This document shows, in pieces, positions 50,423 to 60,192 of a DNA stretch of 64,000 bases. Positions within the stretch are counted from its first letter, which is position 1. The number at the start of each line of letters is the position of its first letter. The translations under genes were made by a program, and so were the position numbers. Under the pieces are notes generated by a model. It did not search any database. It worked only from the letters and a program-made list of their open reading frames with translations, and had not been told where the DNA came from. Source of the stretch: Lachnospiraceae bacterium (GTDB lineage: Bacteria; Bacillota; Clostridia; Lachnospirales; Lachnospiraceae); NCBI GenBank assembly GCA_021442455.1, contig JABUSY010000035.1, positions 1-64,000 of the forward strand. The letters run 5' to 3'.

Positions 50423-50957
50423 CTCTTTATCCTTTCTGCAATCGCATAACCGATAAAATAGCATCCTCCTCATATACCGGCCAGTATTCTATCATATGAT
50501 CATTATCCCGTCTGATTAATTTCAGAATACCATAAGATTTATTATTATTAAAATTAAGATATTTAATTATAATTATAAGATACATTAATTTTTTAAAAAA
50601 GCAAAACCAACACAACAAATTGGGGTTCTTCTTTAAAAAATGGTGGAAAAGGCATCGTTTGGATACCCAGATTTTTTAATGTTCTTAATACTGCACTCAA
50701 GTTCTCCAAAAGTATCATCAGTATAGTTTTAAACAGTAATGATAACCGATGAACGACAATATTTCTTTTCATCCGAATCTAATCAAAATTTCTACTTTTT
50801 AAAAGTTATCATACCGTTTAGAACAGTCAAAAAGTAATGAAAGACCTTCCTGCGATTGCGTCTTTCAGCTGCTTTGCATCAGAGCATCCACACACCTTTC
50901 CACAGAAAAAATACTTTTTAAAGATTATGAAAAAAAATTTACTATGACATAAAAAAT

Positions 50958-51672
50958 CGTAATCAATACAGAACATGCTACTACTGATTCAGGTACTTTC
51001 TATAAAAACTCTCAGGAAAAAGTTGATACACTGAAATTGATCATGGATGTAAGAAAAGAATTAACAAAAAACGGCATCGGCGTTATTTACAACCGCACCA
51101 CTGACTTCTTTTGAAAAAAATACAGAGTTTGCATTTCGATTTACTGTAATTTCCCTCCCTGAACTTAAGCAGTACAAGGAGGTAGAAGCTATCCATTTAT
51201 GACAAATATGACAAAGCATGTATTAAGCTAAGCATGTCCTAAAGCGATTAATGAGGTAACGAAAAAAACAAAAAATTTGAACTGCCGAAATTTGACTCTT
51301 AAAACCGAAGTCAGATCTGATTCTCCTGTGCAAAATTAGAGTATCCGCTTTTTGATCGAAACAAAATTTCATTATTCTCATCGATTGAGACAGCACTATC
51401 AATGAAGTCATAAACGACATTTATTATCTTGAAGGTATGCAATTAACTGACTCTTTCAATGACTTGTTACAGGAAATGAAACTTCCTCTCTTTTCTTCTG
51501 CGGCTCTGAATTTGATTTTCAAAAAACAAGAGTTTTATCCAACAAATATGGGTTCTAGCGCATGCGCCTACAGAAAACAATGCTTCGTTATCAACATTGG
51601 CTATCAGTGTTACACCGATAACGCTTTGATTTATCACGAGACACTATTTACACATTGTCAAGAATATTTTTA
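50958..51672 (+). pseudogene. Eroded N-acetylmuramoyl-L-alanine amidase (amidase_3 / CwlD type)
   Basis: Such enzymes cleave the amide bond between MurNAc and L-Ala in peptidoglycan. The plus strand reads KIVINTEHATTDSGTFYKNS (family: KIVIDPGHGGxDSGAxGxxG), then LIMDVRKELTKNGIGVIYNR followed by TTDFF and a stop (family: IAxxLKxxLEKxGxxVxLTRTTD). Near 51.55-51.64 kb it reads CFVINIGYQCYTDNALI (family: CLVExGFxSNxxDxxLL). The zinc His motif GHGG is altered to EHAT and the catalytic Glu near the end is lost. The middle part is out of frame. It is opposite in direction to purL and pcrA. Confidence 0.7.
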
Positions 51673-53228
51673 ATTACACAATAGATTGAAAATATTAATA
51701 CCAACTTCCGAAATCGAAAACTGTATATCATGGTCGTCGATGAATTTTCTAAATTGAAAGTGTGGTAGCCTATCTATCTCACTTTTCGTAGACAGTTATG
51801 CACGATGAAGCAAACTTCAAACAGATCTTGAAATCACTCTAGATCAAGAATCTCTTTAGAAAATTACTCCAGAGCAGAAGGTATAGCATATGCTTATTTT
51901 CTTAATTGTTGTGTTGATTGCACTGATGTTATTTCTGCAACATTCATCCGAACGCTTTCCAACAGAAAGAGTTCATGACCTTCAGTCGTTGGGATTTTTC
52001 CAGCGGAAAAACGTGGCTTTAACATTAAATTGAACATGTATATTACACGAAACAGAGAGCTTCTAGTATTTTATAACGATATGATAAGATACATGCGTAA
52101 ATGAAATCAGGCAGTAGAAACTCTGATTTTCGTACAACTTTCATCGGATACTGCCTGTTGAATATAGATTGTCGAATTTCGAAGCTTTCCGAAATCCTTA
52201 AACTGATGAATAGAAAGAATGTCGCTTTTGACCGAGCTACAAATTTTTAAACCAGAGGGATATAAACCTTAGCCTTCAATTGACAAATAAGCTGAATGCC
52301 TATCACAAGCAAGATTTTATAGAATCACTCAATGGGCTTCAGCATGTATTATAAGAATTGCCTTTTTGTGCTGAAAGGTTAGATGGCTATTTGCTATGCT
52401 CTTTCTCAAGGGGGGAAAAACATCATGCTCCAAGGTTTGTTAACGCCCACTAATGATTCAAGTAAATTTTATTTTCTATAATTACCAAAACGTTCGTTTT
52501 CATCTGACATATAACAGTTTCAAGTGAAGATCATGGAAGTGTCATATTCAAGAATTTTCTGATAAAAACAAACAAATGCCATTCAAACGCATTTCTTAAA
52601 ATTCAAATCAGCGGTATGAATTCATTTATGGATATACTGTATCGTTTTGTGTTATTACTGGAGGAATAACGAAAGAAAGGATTAAAGATGCAAAACAGAA
52701 GTCGGATTAAACTGTGTACATGATCTTTAATGTGGATAGAGTGCAGCTTGCTGGAACGTCATTTGACAGCAAAATTTCATTTAATTACTTCACTATTAAA
52801 TAATGATATTCTATTTTATGAATTTTTTATTTATATTTTTCTATACAACCATAGTGTTGATCTATTGTCTTTTTATAACGAAAATATCCGTATAATCAGC
52901 TGATTTTCTCTTTTTGAATCATCACGATCTGATTTTTTACTTACCTCAAGGGCCTGAAACTTCGACCCGTGGAAATTCGCAGAGATAATTTTTCATCTAC
53001 TGAGTTAATAACCTAGACGGGATAGATATATCAAACAATGTATAATTCCGTCGTAATCCCTTACATTGCTATTAGAGCTTTGAGTCTCTAAAGCAAATTA
53101 CTTCTTTCTCTGTACTGATGATTTTTTCAACATCATTCTATCTTTTAAGTAATATTTACCTTTATACTGAATTGGCGCTATATGTTGTTATCTATCTGGC
53201 AGATAGTTTTATTTGTCTAATCCCGTCA

Positions 53229-53286
53229 CGAAACAAGGCTGTAAAAGAAATAAGAACATTCTTATCACTTTTACAGCCTTGTTTCG
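53229..53286 (-). terminator. Very long near-perfect hairpin after pcrA
   Basis: CGAAACAAGGCTGTAAAAG (53229-53247) and CTTTTACAGCCTTGTTTCG (53268-53286) are perfectly complementary over 19 bp. The loop holds a second 7-bp inverted repeat, ATAAGAA/TTCTTAT (53250-53256 and 53259-53265). It starts 14 bases after the pcrA stop, so it probably ends or protects that transcript. No T-run follows on either strand, which is unusual for an intrinsic terminator. Confidence 0.6.
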
Positions 53287-53299
53287 CTATTCCTAATGC

Positions 53300-55510
53300 C
53301 TACAGCTTTTTCAATTTTGCAAAAGATGCAAACATTCTTTTCACACCCATTTGTTCAAAATCTACCGTCACTTCATAATCTTTTCCACCTTCTGTGATAT
53401 CCTGTACCTTTCCAATACCGAATTTTATATGACAAACAGTATCCCCTATGTCGTACTCCAAAGATTTCGACTTGTTTACGGTGAATTTTCTAGGCTTGAA
53501 AGTCTCTGCAGAATACGCTCTTCTAGAAAGCTTCATTCCTCCAAAGATGGAAGGATCGAAAGAATGCCTGGTATTTATCGTATACCATCCCCAATCCACA
53601 AGTTCCCTTGGTATCTCCATCACAAATCGGGAAGTCTTATTGTACTGAATCTCGCTTCGAATCATCCGCTGCATAGCAGAGGTCATGGTCAAAGTTTTAC
53701 GGGCACGAGTAATACCAACATAGCATAGACGCCGCTCTTCCTCCAGCTCTGAGCTATTTTCCCCACTTATCGTTAGATAACTGGGAAATATCCCATCTTC
53801 CATTCCGACCATGTAAACATTATCAAATTCCAGTCCTTTGGCACTGTGTAGCGTCATCATCAAGACATAATCGTTTCCATCTTCTACAGAATCAATATCG
53901 GAAACCAACGAAACCTCCTGTAAAAAACCGCTGAGTGTAGATTGCTCCGAAGATTTTTCATAATTTGCCACTTTTGACATTAATTCATCAATATTTTCAA
54001 TTCTAGCCTTTGCTTCCTCTGTATTCTCAGCTTTTAACTCCTTCAAATATCCCGTCTCTTTAATAATCTTCTCTAGTAACTCCTCCAAACCCAAATATTC
54101 CTCCTGAGCTCGCAGGCTTTGGATGAACAAGGTAAAGGCTTTTATTTTATTTAGGTTTCTTCTCAATCCCGGTATGCTATCTACTTCCAGAAGTGCGTCA
54201 TAAAAGTTGATCCCCTGCTCCCACGCGTACTTCTCCACTCTTCTTAGGGTTGTGACGCCGATCCCTCTTTTAGGCACATTAATGATTCTTTGTACGGCTA
54301 AATCATCCAGAGCGTTATCCACTGTCTTCAAATACGCAAGCAAATCCTTGATTTCCTTTCTAGCATAGAAGTTCACGCTGCCCACAAGCTTATAGGGAAT
54401 ATTGGCGAGCAAAAATTTTTCTTCAAATAACCGTGACTGAGCGTTAGCTCTGTACAAGATTGCGAAATTTTTATACTGTAAGTCTTTGGTCTTCACCTTT
54501 TTACTGACGTCTTCGGCAATGAAGTCTGCCTCTTCAAATTCATTCTGAAACTGTCGAAAATGAATCAACTCTCCCGACTCATTTTTCGTCCAAAGCCGTT
54601 TTACTTTTCTTCCCTGGTTATGATTGATCACTTCATTAGCTGAATTCAGGATATTCTGTGTTGATCGATAATTCTGTTCCAGTTTAATGACCTTCGCTTC
54701 CGGAAACACCCTTTCAAATTCCAGTATATTCCCGATATTCGCTCCTCTGAATTTATAGATGGATTGGTCATCATCACCTACCACGCAAAGATTTTTATGC
54801 TTGGATACCAAAAGCCTGACAAATTCAAACTGCACAGTGTTCGTATCCTGATATTCGTCAATCATGATATAACGAAAGCGCTCCTGATAAAAATTCAGTA
54901 TCTCAGGCTCTACCCGAAACAATTCCACAGTTCTAACCAACAGGTCATCAAAATCCAACGCATTATTTTTTCTCAAGTGAACCTGATATTCGTGATAGAC
55001 CTGCGCCATCTTTTTTTCTTCCCACCGGGTAGCATTTTTCTCATACTCTTCCGGCATAATTAATGCATTTTTTGCCTTGGAAATTTTAGCAAGTATCACC
55101 TGATCCTTATAAATCTTTGGATTTAGATTCAGACGGCGAAGCATTTCTTTCATCACAAACTTACTGTCTTCAATGTCGTAAATCGTAAAATTATTCTCAT
55201 AACCAATCCTGTCTATATATTTCCTCAGAATGTCCACACAGCTAGAATGGAATGTAGATACCCAAACACTCTCTGCACCAAAGTCCACAATCGCATCTAC
55301 CCGTTCCCGCATTTCCTTGGCTGCTTTATTGGTAAAAGTAATGGCCATAATATTCCAGGGATTCACCTTTTTTTCTTCAATTAAATAAGCGATCCTATGT
55401 GTCAAAACTCTAGTTTTTCCAGAACCAGCTCCTGCCAAAACCAGTAAGGGGCCTTCCATATACATTACCGCTTTCTGCTGATCATTATTTAAACTTTCGT
55501 AAATGCTCAT
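53300..55510 (-). CDS. pcrA: ATP-dependent DNA helicase PcrA (UvrD/Rep family)
   Basis: A superfamily 1 3'-5' helicase used in repair, removal of RecA filaments and plasmid rolling-circle replication. The 736-residue protein has Walker A AGAGSGKT (about 27-34), ITFTNKAAKEMR, DEYQDTN (Walker B), GDDDQSIYKFRGA, QNYRSTQNIL, LHSAKGLEF and VGITRARK, in order, and a C-terminal tail with DTVCHIKFGIGKV, the PcrA-type Tudor-like RNA-polymerase-binding domain. I chose the ATG at 55510, with AAGGAG upstream, over an extension to 55528. All motifs are intact. Confidence 0.96.
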   Translation of the reverse strand: MSIYESLNNDQQKAVMYMEGPLLVLAGAGSGKTRVLTHRIAYLIEEKKVNPWNIMAITFTNKAAKEMRERVDAIVDFGAESVWVSTFHSSCVDILRKYIDRIGYENNFTIYDIEDSKFVMKEMLRRLNLNPKIYKDQVILAKISKAKNALIMPEEYEKNATRWEEKKMAQVYHEYQVHLRKNNALDFDDLLVRTVELFRVEPEILNFYQERFRYIMIDEYQDTNTVQFEFVRLLVSKHKNLCVVGDDDQSIYKFRGANIGNILEFERVFPEAKVIKLEQNYRSTQNILNSANEVINHNQGRKVKRLWTKNESGELIHFRQFQNEFEEADFIAEDVSKKVKTKDLQYKNFAILYRANAQSRLFEEKFLLANIPYKLVGSVNFYARKEIKDLLAYLKTVDNALDDLAVQRIINVPKRGIGVTTLRRVEKYAWEQGINFYDALLEVDSIPGLRRNLNKIKAFTLFIQSLRAQEEYLGLEELLEKIIKETGYLKELKAENTEEAKARIENIDELMSKVANYEKSSEQSTLSGFLQEVSLVSDIDSVEDGNDYVLMMTLHSAKGLEFDNVYMVGMEDGIFPSYLTISGENSSELEEERRLCYVGITRARKTLTMTSAMQRMIRSEIQYNKTSRFVMEIPRELVDWGWYTINTRHSFDPSIFGGMKLSRRAYSAETFKPRKFTVNKSKSLEYDIGDTVCHIKFGIGKVQDITEGGKDYEVTVDFEQMGVKRMFASFAKLKKL

Positions 55511-58500
55511 ATATCTCCTTTTACCCATATTTGCCAGGAATGACAGTTTTTAGTTTTCTCTCCGTATCACTAAATCTTTAACTATTTTCTTGGATAGTAT
55601 ATCATAAAAGAACCTTTGAATAAAGGGAAAAATCATTGCAATGAAAAAGCATCCTCTGCTTTTTTAGAAAAATATTTCCTAATGTTTCACAGAACTCTAG
55701 GTAATCATGTGCATATCCAGTCTATATCTTCTATTATCCTTTAAATATTCAAAAGTTTTCTAGAGTCTTTTCAACTAAACATCCGTTATACCAACTTCAA
55801 CGCCCTCAAAGGCAATATTTATATTTCCCCCTTTTTTGCATATCTATGCCATAATACATCATCTTTGTTATATATTAGGAAATTTATCAGTATATTTGCG
55901 ATACTTTTTTGAATCAGTTTAACATTTATTGCGCATTTCATACAGCCAGCCGCTTATTGATCCTTCCAATGAACAAGTAAATTTCTTTACCAGAGCAAAA
56001 TGCATAAAATCCACCTCGAACGGAGGCCAAGAGATTTGCCTTTTTAATATGAATCAGCTGTATATAATATCCCATTTTTCAGCAAAAATGAAGATCATTT
56101 ATGAGCTTTTTTATATACACACTCTATATGTGAATAGTTCATTTATTTTAACTATTTCACAGAACCCATTATTATGAACAACGACGTCCTGATAATATAG
56201 AAAATTTCTGAAATCTTCCTTTTTCGAAATCATCAGTTTTTTAACATCTGGAACCTTCTCTCCGGTTACATCTCAATCTCATTCAAAATTGAATAAACCT
56301 CTCCCAAGCACGCCGGAAAAAAATGGCAACTATATCAATCCGAAAAAATAATATGAAGTTAGCCTATGAAAAATATCAGAAACATGTAGGGAGACTGATA
56401 AGTATTTAATAATTAAAGGTGTTCCTGCAATCCAAAATTGTTGTGAAATAATCTGATATACATCCTCTTCATTTTCTAAAAAATATCAGACAATGAAGAA
56501 TTCAATAGAACTTCTTTCAATAGATTGTCACTATGCCATAACAACGGTCAAGGATCATCCTTACTCAAAATGACCTATGCTTTTTCAATCTACAAAATCT
56601 CCTTGTTCTTTTGGATCATGCATATTCTTCATTTTCAGATTTTTCACTTCAGCTCGCTTTCAGAAGTAAAATTCTGCCTATAGCCTATATAAGAAAACTA
56701 ATCATTACACATTAAAAAAAAACACTTTCAGAATCAGTAGTAATACCATATTTAACGAATTTCCATATCAATTTTCTATTTGATCTACTGGATGCAAGGG
56801 CTATTAGAAAATTTCCATATCTGCAAAACTTGTCTTCCTAGGATTCTTTGCATAATTGATCGATAGTTATGATCTTCTCAGGAAAGTTCCTGAAGAATCT
56901 TATATTTTTATCATCTGAAGACGCTTTCCATCTTTCAGTCCCTTTGCCTGCTGAAAATTCAGTCTTCCCACTCCTTAACTATATGGAGCTGTATAAAGGG
57001 GAATTTTTGATTTAGAACATCTACACAAAATTAAATCGATCCTGTAAATCAATTTTCTTTCAAAGCATAGTTGTAGCAGATAATTATCAATTTCCCGGCC
57101 TTCAGTCCCTTAAAACGGTCTTCCACTCGCTTTTATCAGTTAGAAAAGAGCATAAAAATATTCTTTTTCTGTTTCATTTCACCAAAGAATCTAAACCAAG
57201 TTTCCTTACAACAGTATTACATCTTATATAACAAATTTCGGCTGAAATTTCAAGAAGACTGACAGTTCCTTTGTCATAATTCCGATGTTCTCATCTTACT
57301 ATAACCTTTCCACACTCAATATGGGAAATATCAATGTCTACAACTCCTTAGTGTATTATCTTGTCCGTCTGTCATTAGTACCAAAATAGTTAAATTTTCC
57401 TGACAAAGCTAGCAAAAACCGCTGAATATATGGCCTTTCTTATATTTTTTCATGTATGCTGATATTTCGTCATTGCTTCAACATACAGAAGTATATGGAT
57501 AATATCTAGAGTGGGTAGGAGAGCATTTCTATTCTTTACCATACGATAGTTTTTCTTTTTCTCTAATAATATCAGTTCTATCCCACTGCTAACATCAAGC
57601 ATGAAAACATCCTGGTTTTACACCGAGAAAACGGTATATCTGACAGTAAAAAAGAACTTTATTATGTTTTTTATCACTTTTCGGAATAGCATTTCGAAAG
57701 TTGTGTTGCTAAAAGTTTTTATTTTTCTATTTTCATTCATCATTCTGTTGCTTCCTTTCATATGACTTCGTCTGTATTCCTGCATAAAAATAATGTTCTT
57801 TTTATTCTTTATAGATAAAAATCCATCATTGACAAACCACCTGCAACCGCATTAAACATTCTAGATTACCTTATGACGTGAACCTACGACAATCAACAAA
57901 ATCTATTTGTTGCAAATAGAGATTTACACTAGAGAGCACCTTTGTTTCATAAACTGTGCCAAAATTAAAGCTTTAAGTTATCTTTTCAATAGCCAGCATA
58001 TTACCTTTCCACTTAGAAACTACCAATTTTGTACTTCTGAAAGGTGAAAGATTTTTTCAATGCCTGGGATGTTGCCACAGCCACAAGCTTTAGGCATTCT
58101 ATGAAAACAATCTCAGTTTTTAATACAAGCGCATAGATAAAGCTAGAAAGCACACTTACAAATATCACCATATCCCTCAACCGCTTCCCTACTACCGTTT
58201 CTTCGACGATTAGGCAGATCAAATCAATGTCTACAATCTCACTTCCTACGTCGATAATGATACGATCAGATGACTCTAAAAAAATGTAGTGACAAAATTT
58301 TCCACCGGTTCAGAACAAAATTACAAAAACGAGTGAACTGTAATGCTGGATGTATGAGCGTTTCAGAGAAGCGAATTCTAGAAAATATCAACTCCATATG
58401 CAATATAGTCTACTAATACGTTGAACCTCTTAAACTGTTCCCTCGCTTTTCTGGAATTTTCTCTCGTATCTTCTGATTTACTCAAATCTGTTCGAATCAC

Positions 58501-58690
58501 TGAAAGTCTTTCATTTTTTCAATATTTTACATAAAATCCATCCAGGCTGGCCCGTTTACCAAGAAACCGTTCACAGGATGAAATCGTATTATTTTCCTAC
58601 ACTTAGAAGCACTGAAGCCTTTCTTGTGTAATAAAAAGACGACACCAACACCTTTATGCTATCTCCTTTCTCTGTTTTTCATCAGAACAT
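55511..58690. other. 3.2-kb gap between glf and pcrA with eroded traces
   Basis: No intact gene. On the minus strand, after glf, come VIRTDLSKSEDTRENSRKAR and QFKRFNVLVDYIAYGVDIF (about 58.38-58.5 kb), DRIIIDVGSEIVDIDLICLI (about 58.2-58.26 kb), then a hydrophobic run, all broken by stops. The first runs weakly recall MinD or tyrosine-kinase-like ATPases, but I cannot confirm this. Near pcrA, FEGVEVGITDV, a stop, and TFEYLKDNRRYRLDMHMIT (about 55.70-55.82 kb) form another trace. The rest (56.0-58.0 kb) shows nothing I recognise. Confidence 0.45.
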
Positions 58691-59794
58691 TTATACTCCA
58701 AATTCGGAATTTACAGCTTTTAAGGCTTCTTTGATCACCTGATCCATATCATAATATCTGTATTGTCCCAAGCGTCCACCAAAAATAACTTTTTTTTCTT
58801 TATCGGCGAGCTCCCTGTATTTCTCATACAGCTTTGTATTTTTCTCATCATTGATCGGATAGTAGGGTTCCATACCCACTTTCCATTCAGAAGAATATTC
58901 TCGTGAAACCACTGTTTTTGTCTGCTTTCCAAATTCAAAATGTTTATGCTCAATTATTCGCGTGTATGGAACCTCAAATTCAGTATAATTGACCACCGCA
59001 TTTCCCTGGTAATTCTCATAGTCCAAAATCTCTGTTTCAAAACGAACACTTCGATGCTCTAACACTCCAAGTCGGTAAGCAAAATATTCATCAATCATGC
59101 CAGTAAACACTGTCTTCGTGGCAATGTCCTGATGCTCTTCTCGAAACTGAAAATAATTGGTTCCAGTTAATACTGTGCTTCCATCCAAAAGCTTTTCCAC
59201 AATTTTTGTATAGCCACCTATAGGGATTCCCTGGAAATGATCATTAAAATAATTGTTATTATAAGTAAAGCGAAACGGCAAACGCTTAATAATAAAAGCA
59301 GGAAGCTCCCTGCAAGCCTTTCCCCATTGTTTTTCTGTATAACCCTTGATCAGCTTTTCATATATGTCCTTTCCAGCTAGAGAAAGAGCTTGTTCTTCCA
59401 GATTCTGAGGATTTTTAATATTCAATTTAGCAATCTGCCCAGCAATTATTTCTTTTGCCTCCTGAGGCGTACGAATGTTCCACATTTTGCTAAAGGTATT
59501 CATGTTGAACGGCAAGTTATAAAGCTCGTCTTTGTATACAGCAATTGGAGAGTTAATATAGTTATTAAACTCAGCAAACTGATTAACATAATTCCATATC
59601 TCCTTATCGGAAGTGTGAAAAATATGCGCTCCATATTTGTGTACATTAATTTCTTCAATTTGCTCGCAGTAAACATTACCTGCCACATGATCTCTTTTAT
59701 CAATGACCAAGCATTTTTTCCCTCTTTTAACGGCTTCATAAGCAAACACGGCACCAAATAGGCCTGCCCCAACTATCAAATAATCATAGTTCAA
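58691..59794 (-). CDS. glf: UDP-galactopyranose mutase
   Basis: A flavoenzyme that interconverts UDP-galactopyranose and UDP-galactofuranose, the donor for galactofuranose in cell surface polysaccharides. The 367-residue protein has the FAD motif YDYLIVGAGLFGAVFAYEA (N-terminus), KYGAHIFHTSD (about 52-62), YTEKQWGKACRELPA (about 155) and the C-terminal FGGRLGQYRYYDMDQVI. I chose the TTG at 59794, since GGAGG lies 7 bases before it; the ATG at 59809 would put that site inside the gene, and 367 residues is the family length. No other polysaccharide gene is intact nearby. Confidence 0.94.
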   Translation of the reverse strand: MNYDYLIVGAGLFGAVFAYEAVKRGKKCLVIDKRDHVAGNVYCEQIEEINVHKYGAHIFHTSDKEIWNYVNQFAEFNNYINSPIAVYKDELYNLPFNMNTFSKMWNIRTPQEAKEIIAGQIAKLNIKNPQNLEEQALSLAGKDIYEKLIKGYTEKQWGKACRELPAFIIKRLPFRFTYNNNYFNDHFQGIPIGGYTKIVEKLLDGSTVLTGTNYFQFREEHQDIATKTVFTGMIDEYFAYRLGVLEHRSVRFETEILDYENYQGNAVVNYTEFEVPYTRIIEHKHFEFGKQTKTVVSREYSSEWKVGMEPYYPINDEKNTKLYEKYRELADKEKKVIFGGRLGQYRYYDMDQVIKEALKAVNSEFGV

Positions 59795-59827
59795 AAATCT
59801 TTCCTCCATATTTTATTATATGATAGC

Positions 59828-59854
59828 AGTATAGCGAATTTTTCGGTTAGCCAA
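59828..59854 (-). promoter_or_regulatory. Possible promoter of glf
   Basis: On the minus strand TTGGCT (59854-59849) and TATACT (59833-59828), 15 bases apart, about 33 bases before the TTG start. The spacing is short, so the call is moderate. Confidence 0.4.
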
Positions 59855-60110
59855 AAGAATTCCCCTCACTCTCGCAATGCCGCTAACTTCACTAATACTA
59901 TATAGTATTTTTACAAACAACTAATAAATATCAACTACAAATCTCCAGATAATATGCCTATTCTAGAATAAATGCTCTATTAATTTTATAGTTACTATAA
60001 ACAATCGTTCTTAGCAAACATCCCAAAAAGCACGCTCTTCATGTTTTTATAAAATTTTTCCCCCATTTTATACATAGTTTCCCTTATTCAAAATTTCATG
60101 TACATTATGT

Positions 60111-60143
60111 AAAAAAGATCTTTGGTATTTAAACCAAAGATCT
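60111..60143 (-). terminator. Intrinsic terminator of ppdK
   Basis: AGATCTTTGGT (60143-60133 on the minus strand) and ACCAAAGATCT (60126-60116) form an 11-bp perfect stem with a 6-base loop, followed by TTTTTT (60116-60111). It lies 50 bases after the ppdK stop. The stem is nearly symmetric, but only the minus strand has the T-run. Confidence 0.85.
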
Positions 60144-60192
60144 GATTGTTACAGAGGAAGGATAAGCACCTTTGTATCGTAACCAATTTTAT

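Larger units (their letters stand above)
50423..53299. other. 2.9-kb gap with an amidase relic and other traces
   Basis: Holds an eroded amidase gene on the plus strand (50958-51672), then broken plus-strand runs: a membrane-like MLIFLIVVLIALMLFLQHSS followed by ERFPTERVHDLQSLGFFQ (51.89-52.0 kb), INLSLQLTNKLNAYHKQDF (about 52.26-52.32 kb) and QRYEFIYGYTVSFCVITGG (about 52.61-52.66 kb). They suggest at least one more decayed gene of unknown type. A long hairpin follows pcrA at 53229-53286. No intact gene. Confidence 0.5.
59795..60192. other. Gap between ppdK and glf
   Basis: Holds a promoter-like element for glf (59828-59854) and the ppdK terminator (60111-60143). Otherwise AT-rich with nothing recognised. 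Confidence 0.6.

Noticed and set aside
58013..58222. Minus-strand open frame of 69 codons as a small membrane protein
   Set aside because: It continues upstream in frame with other eroded runs and has no own start signal, so it is better seen as part of a relic.
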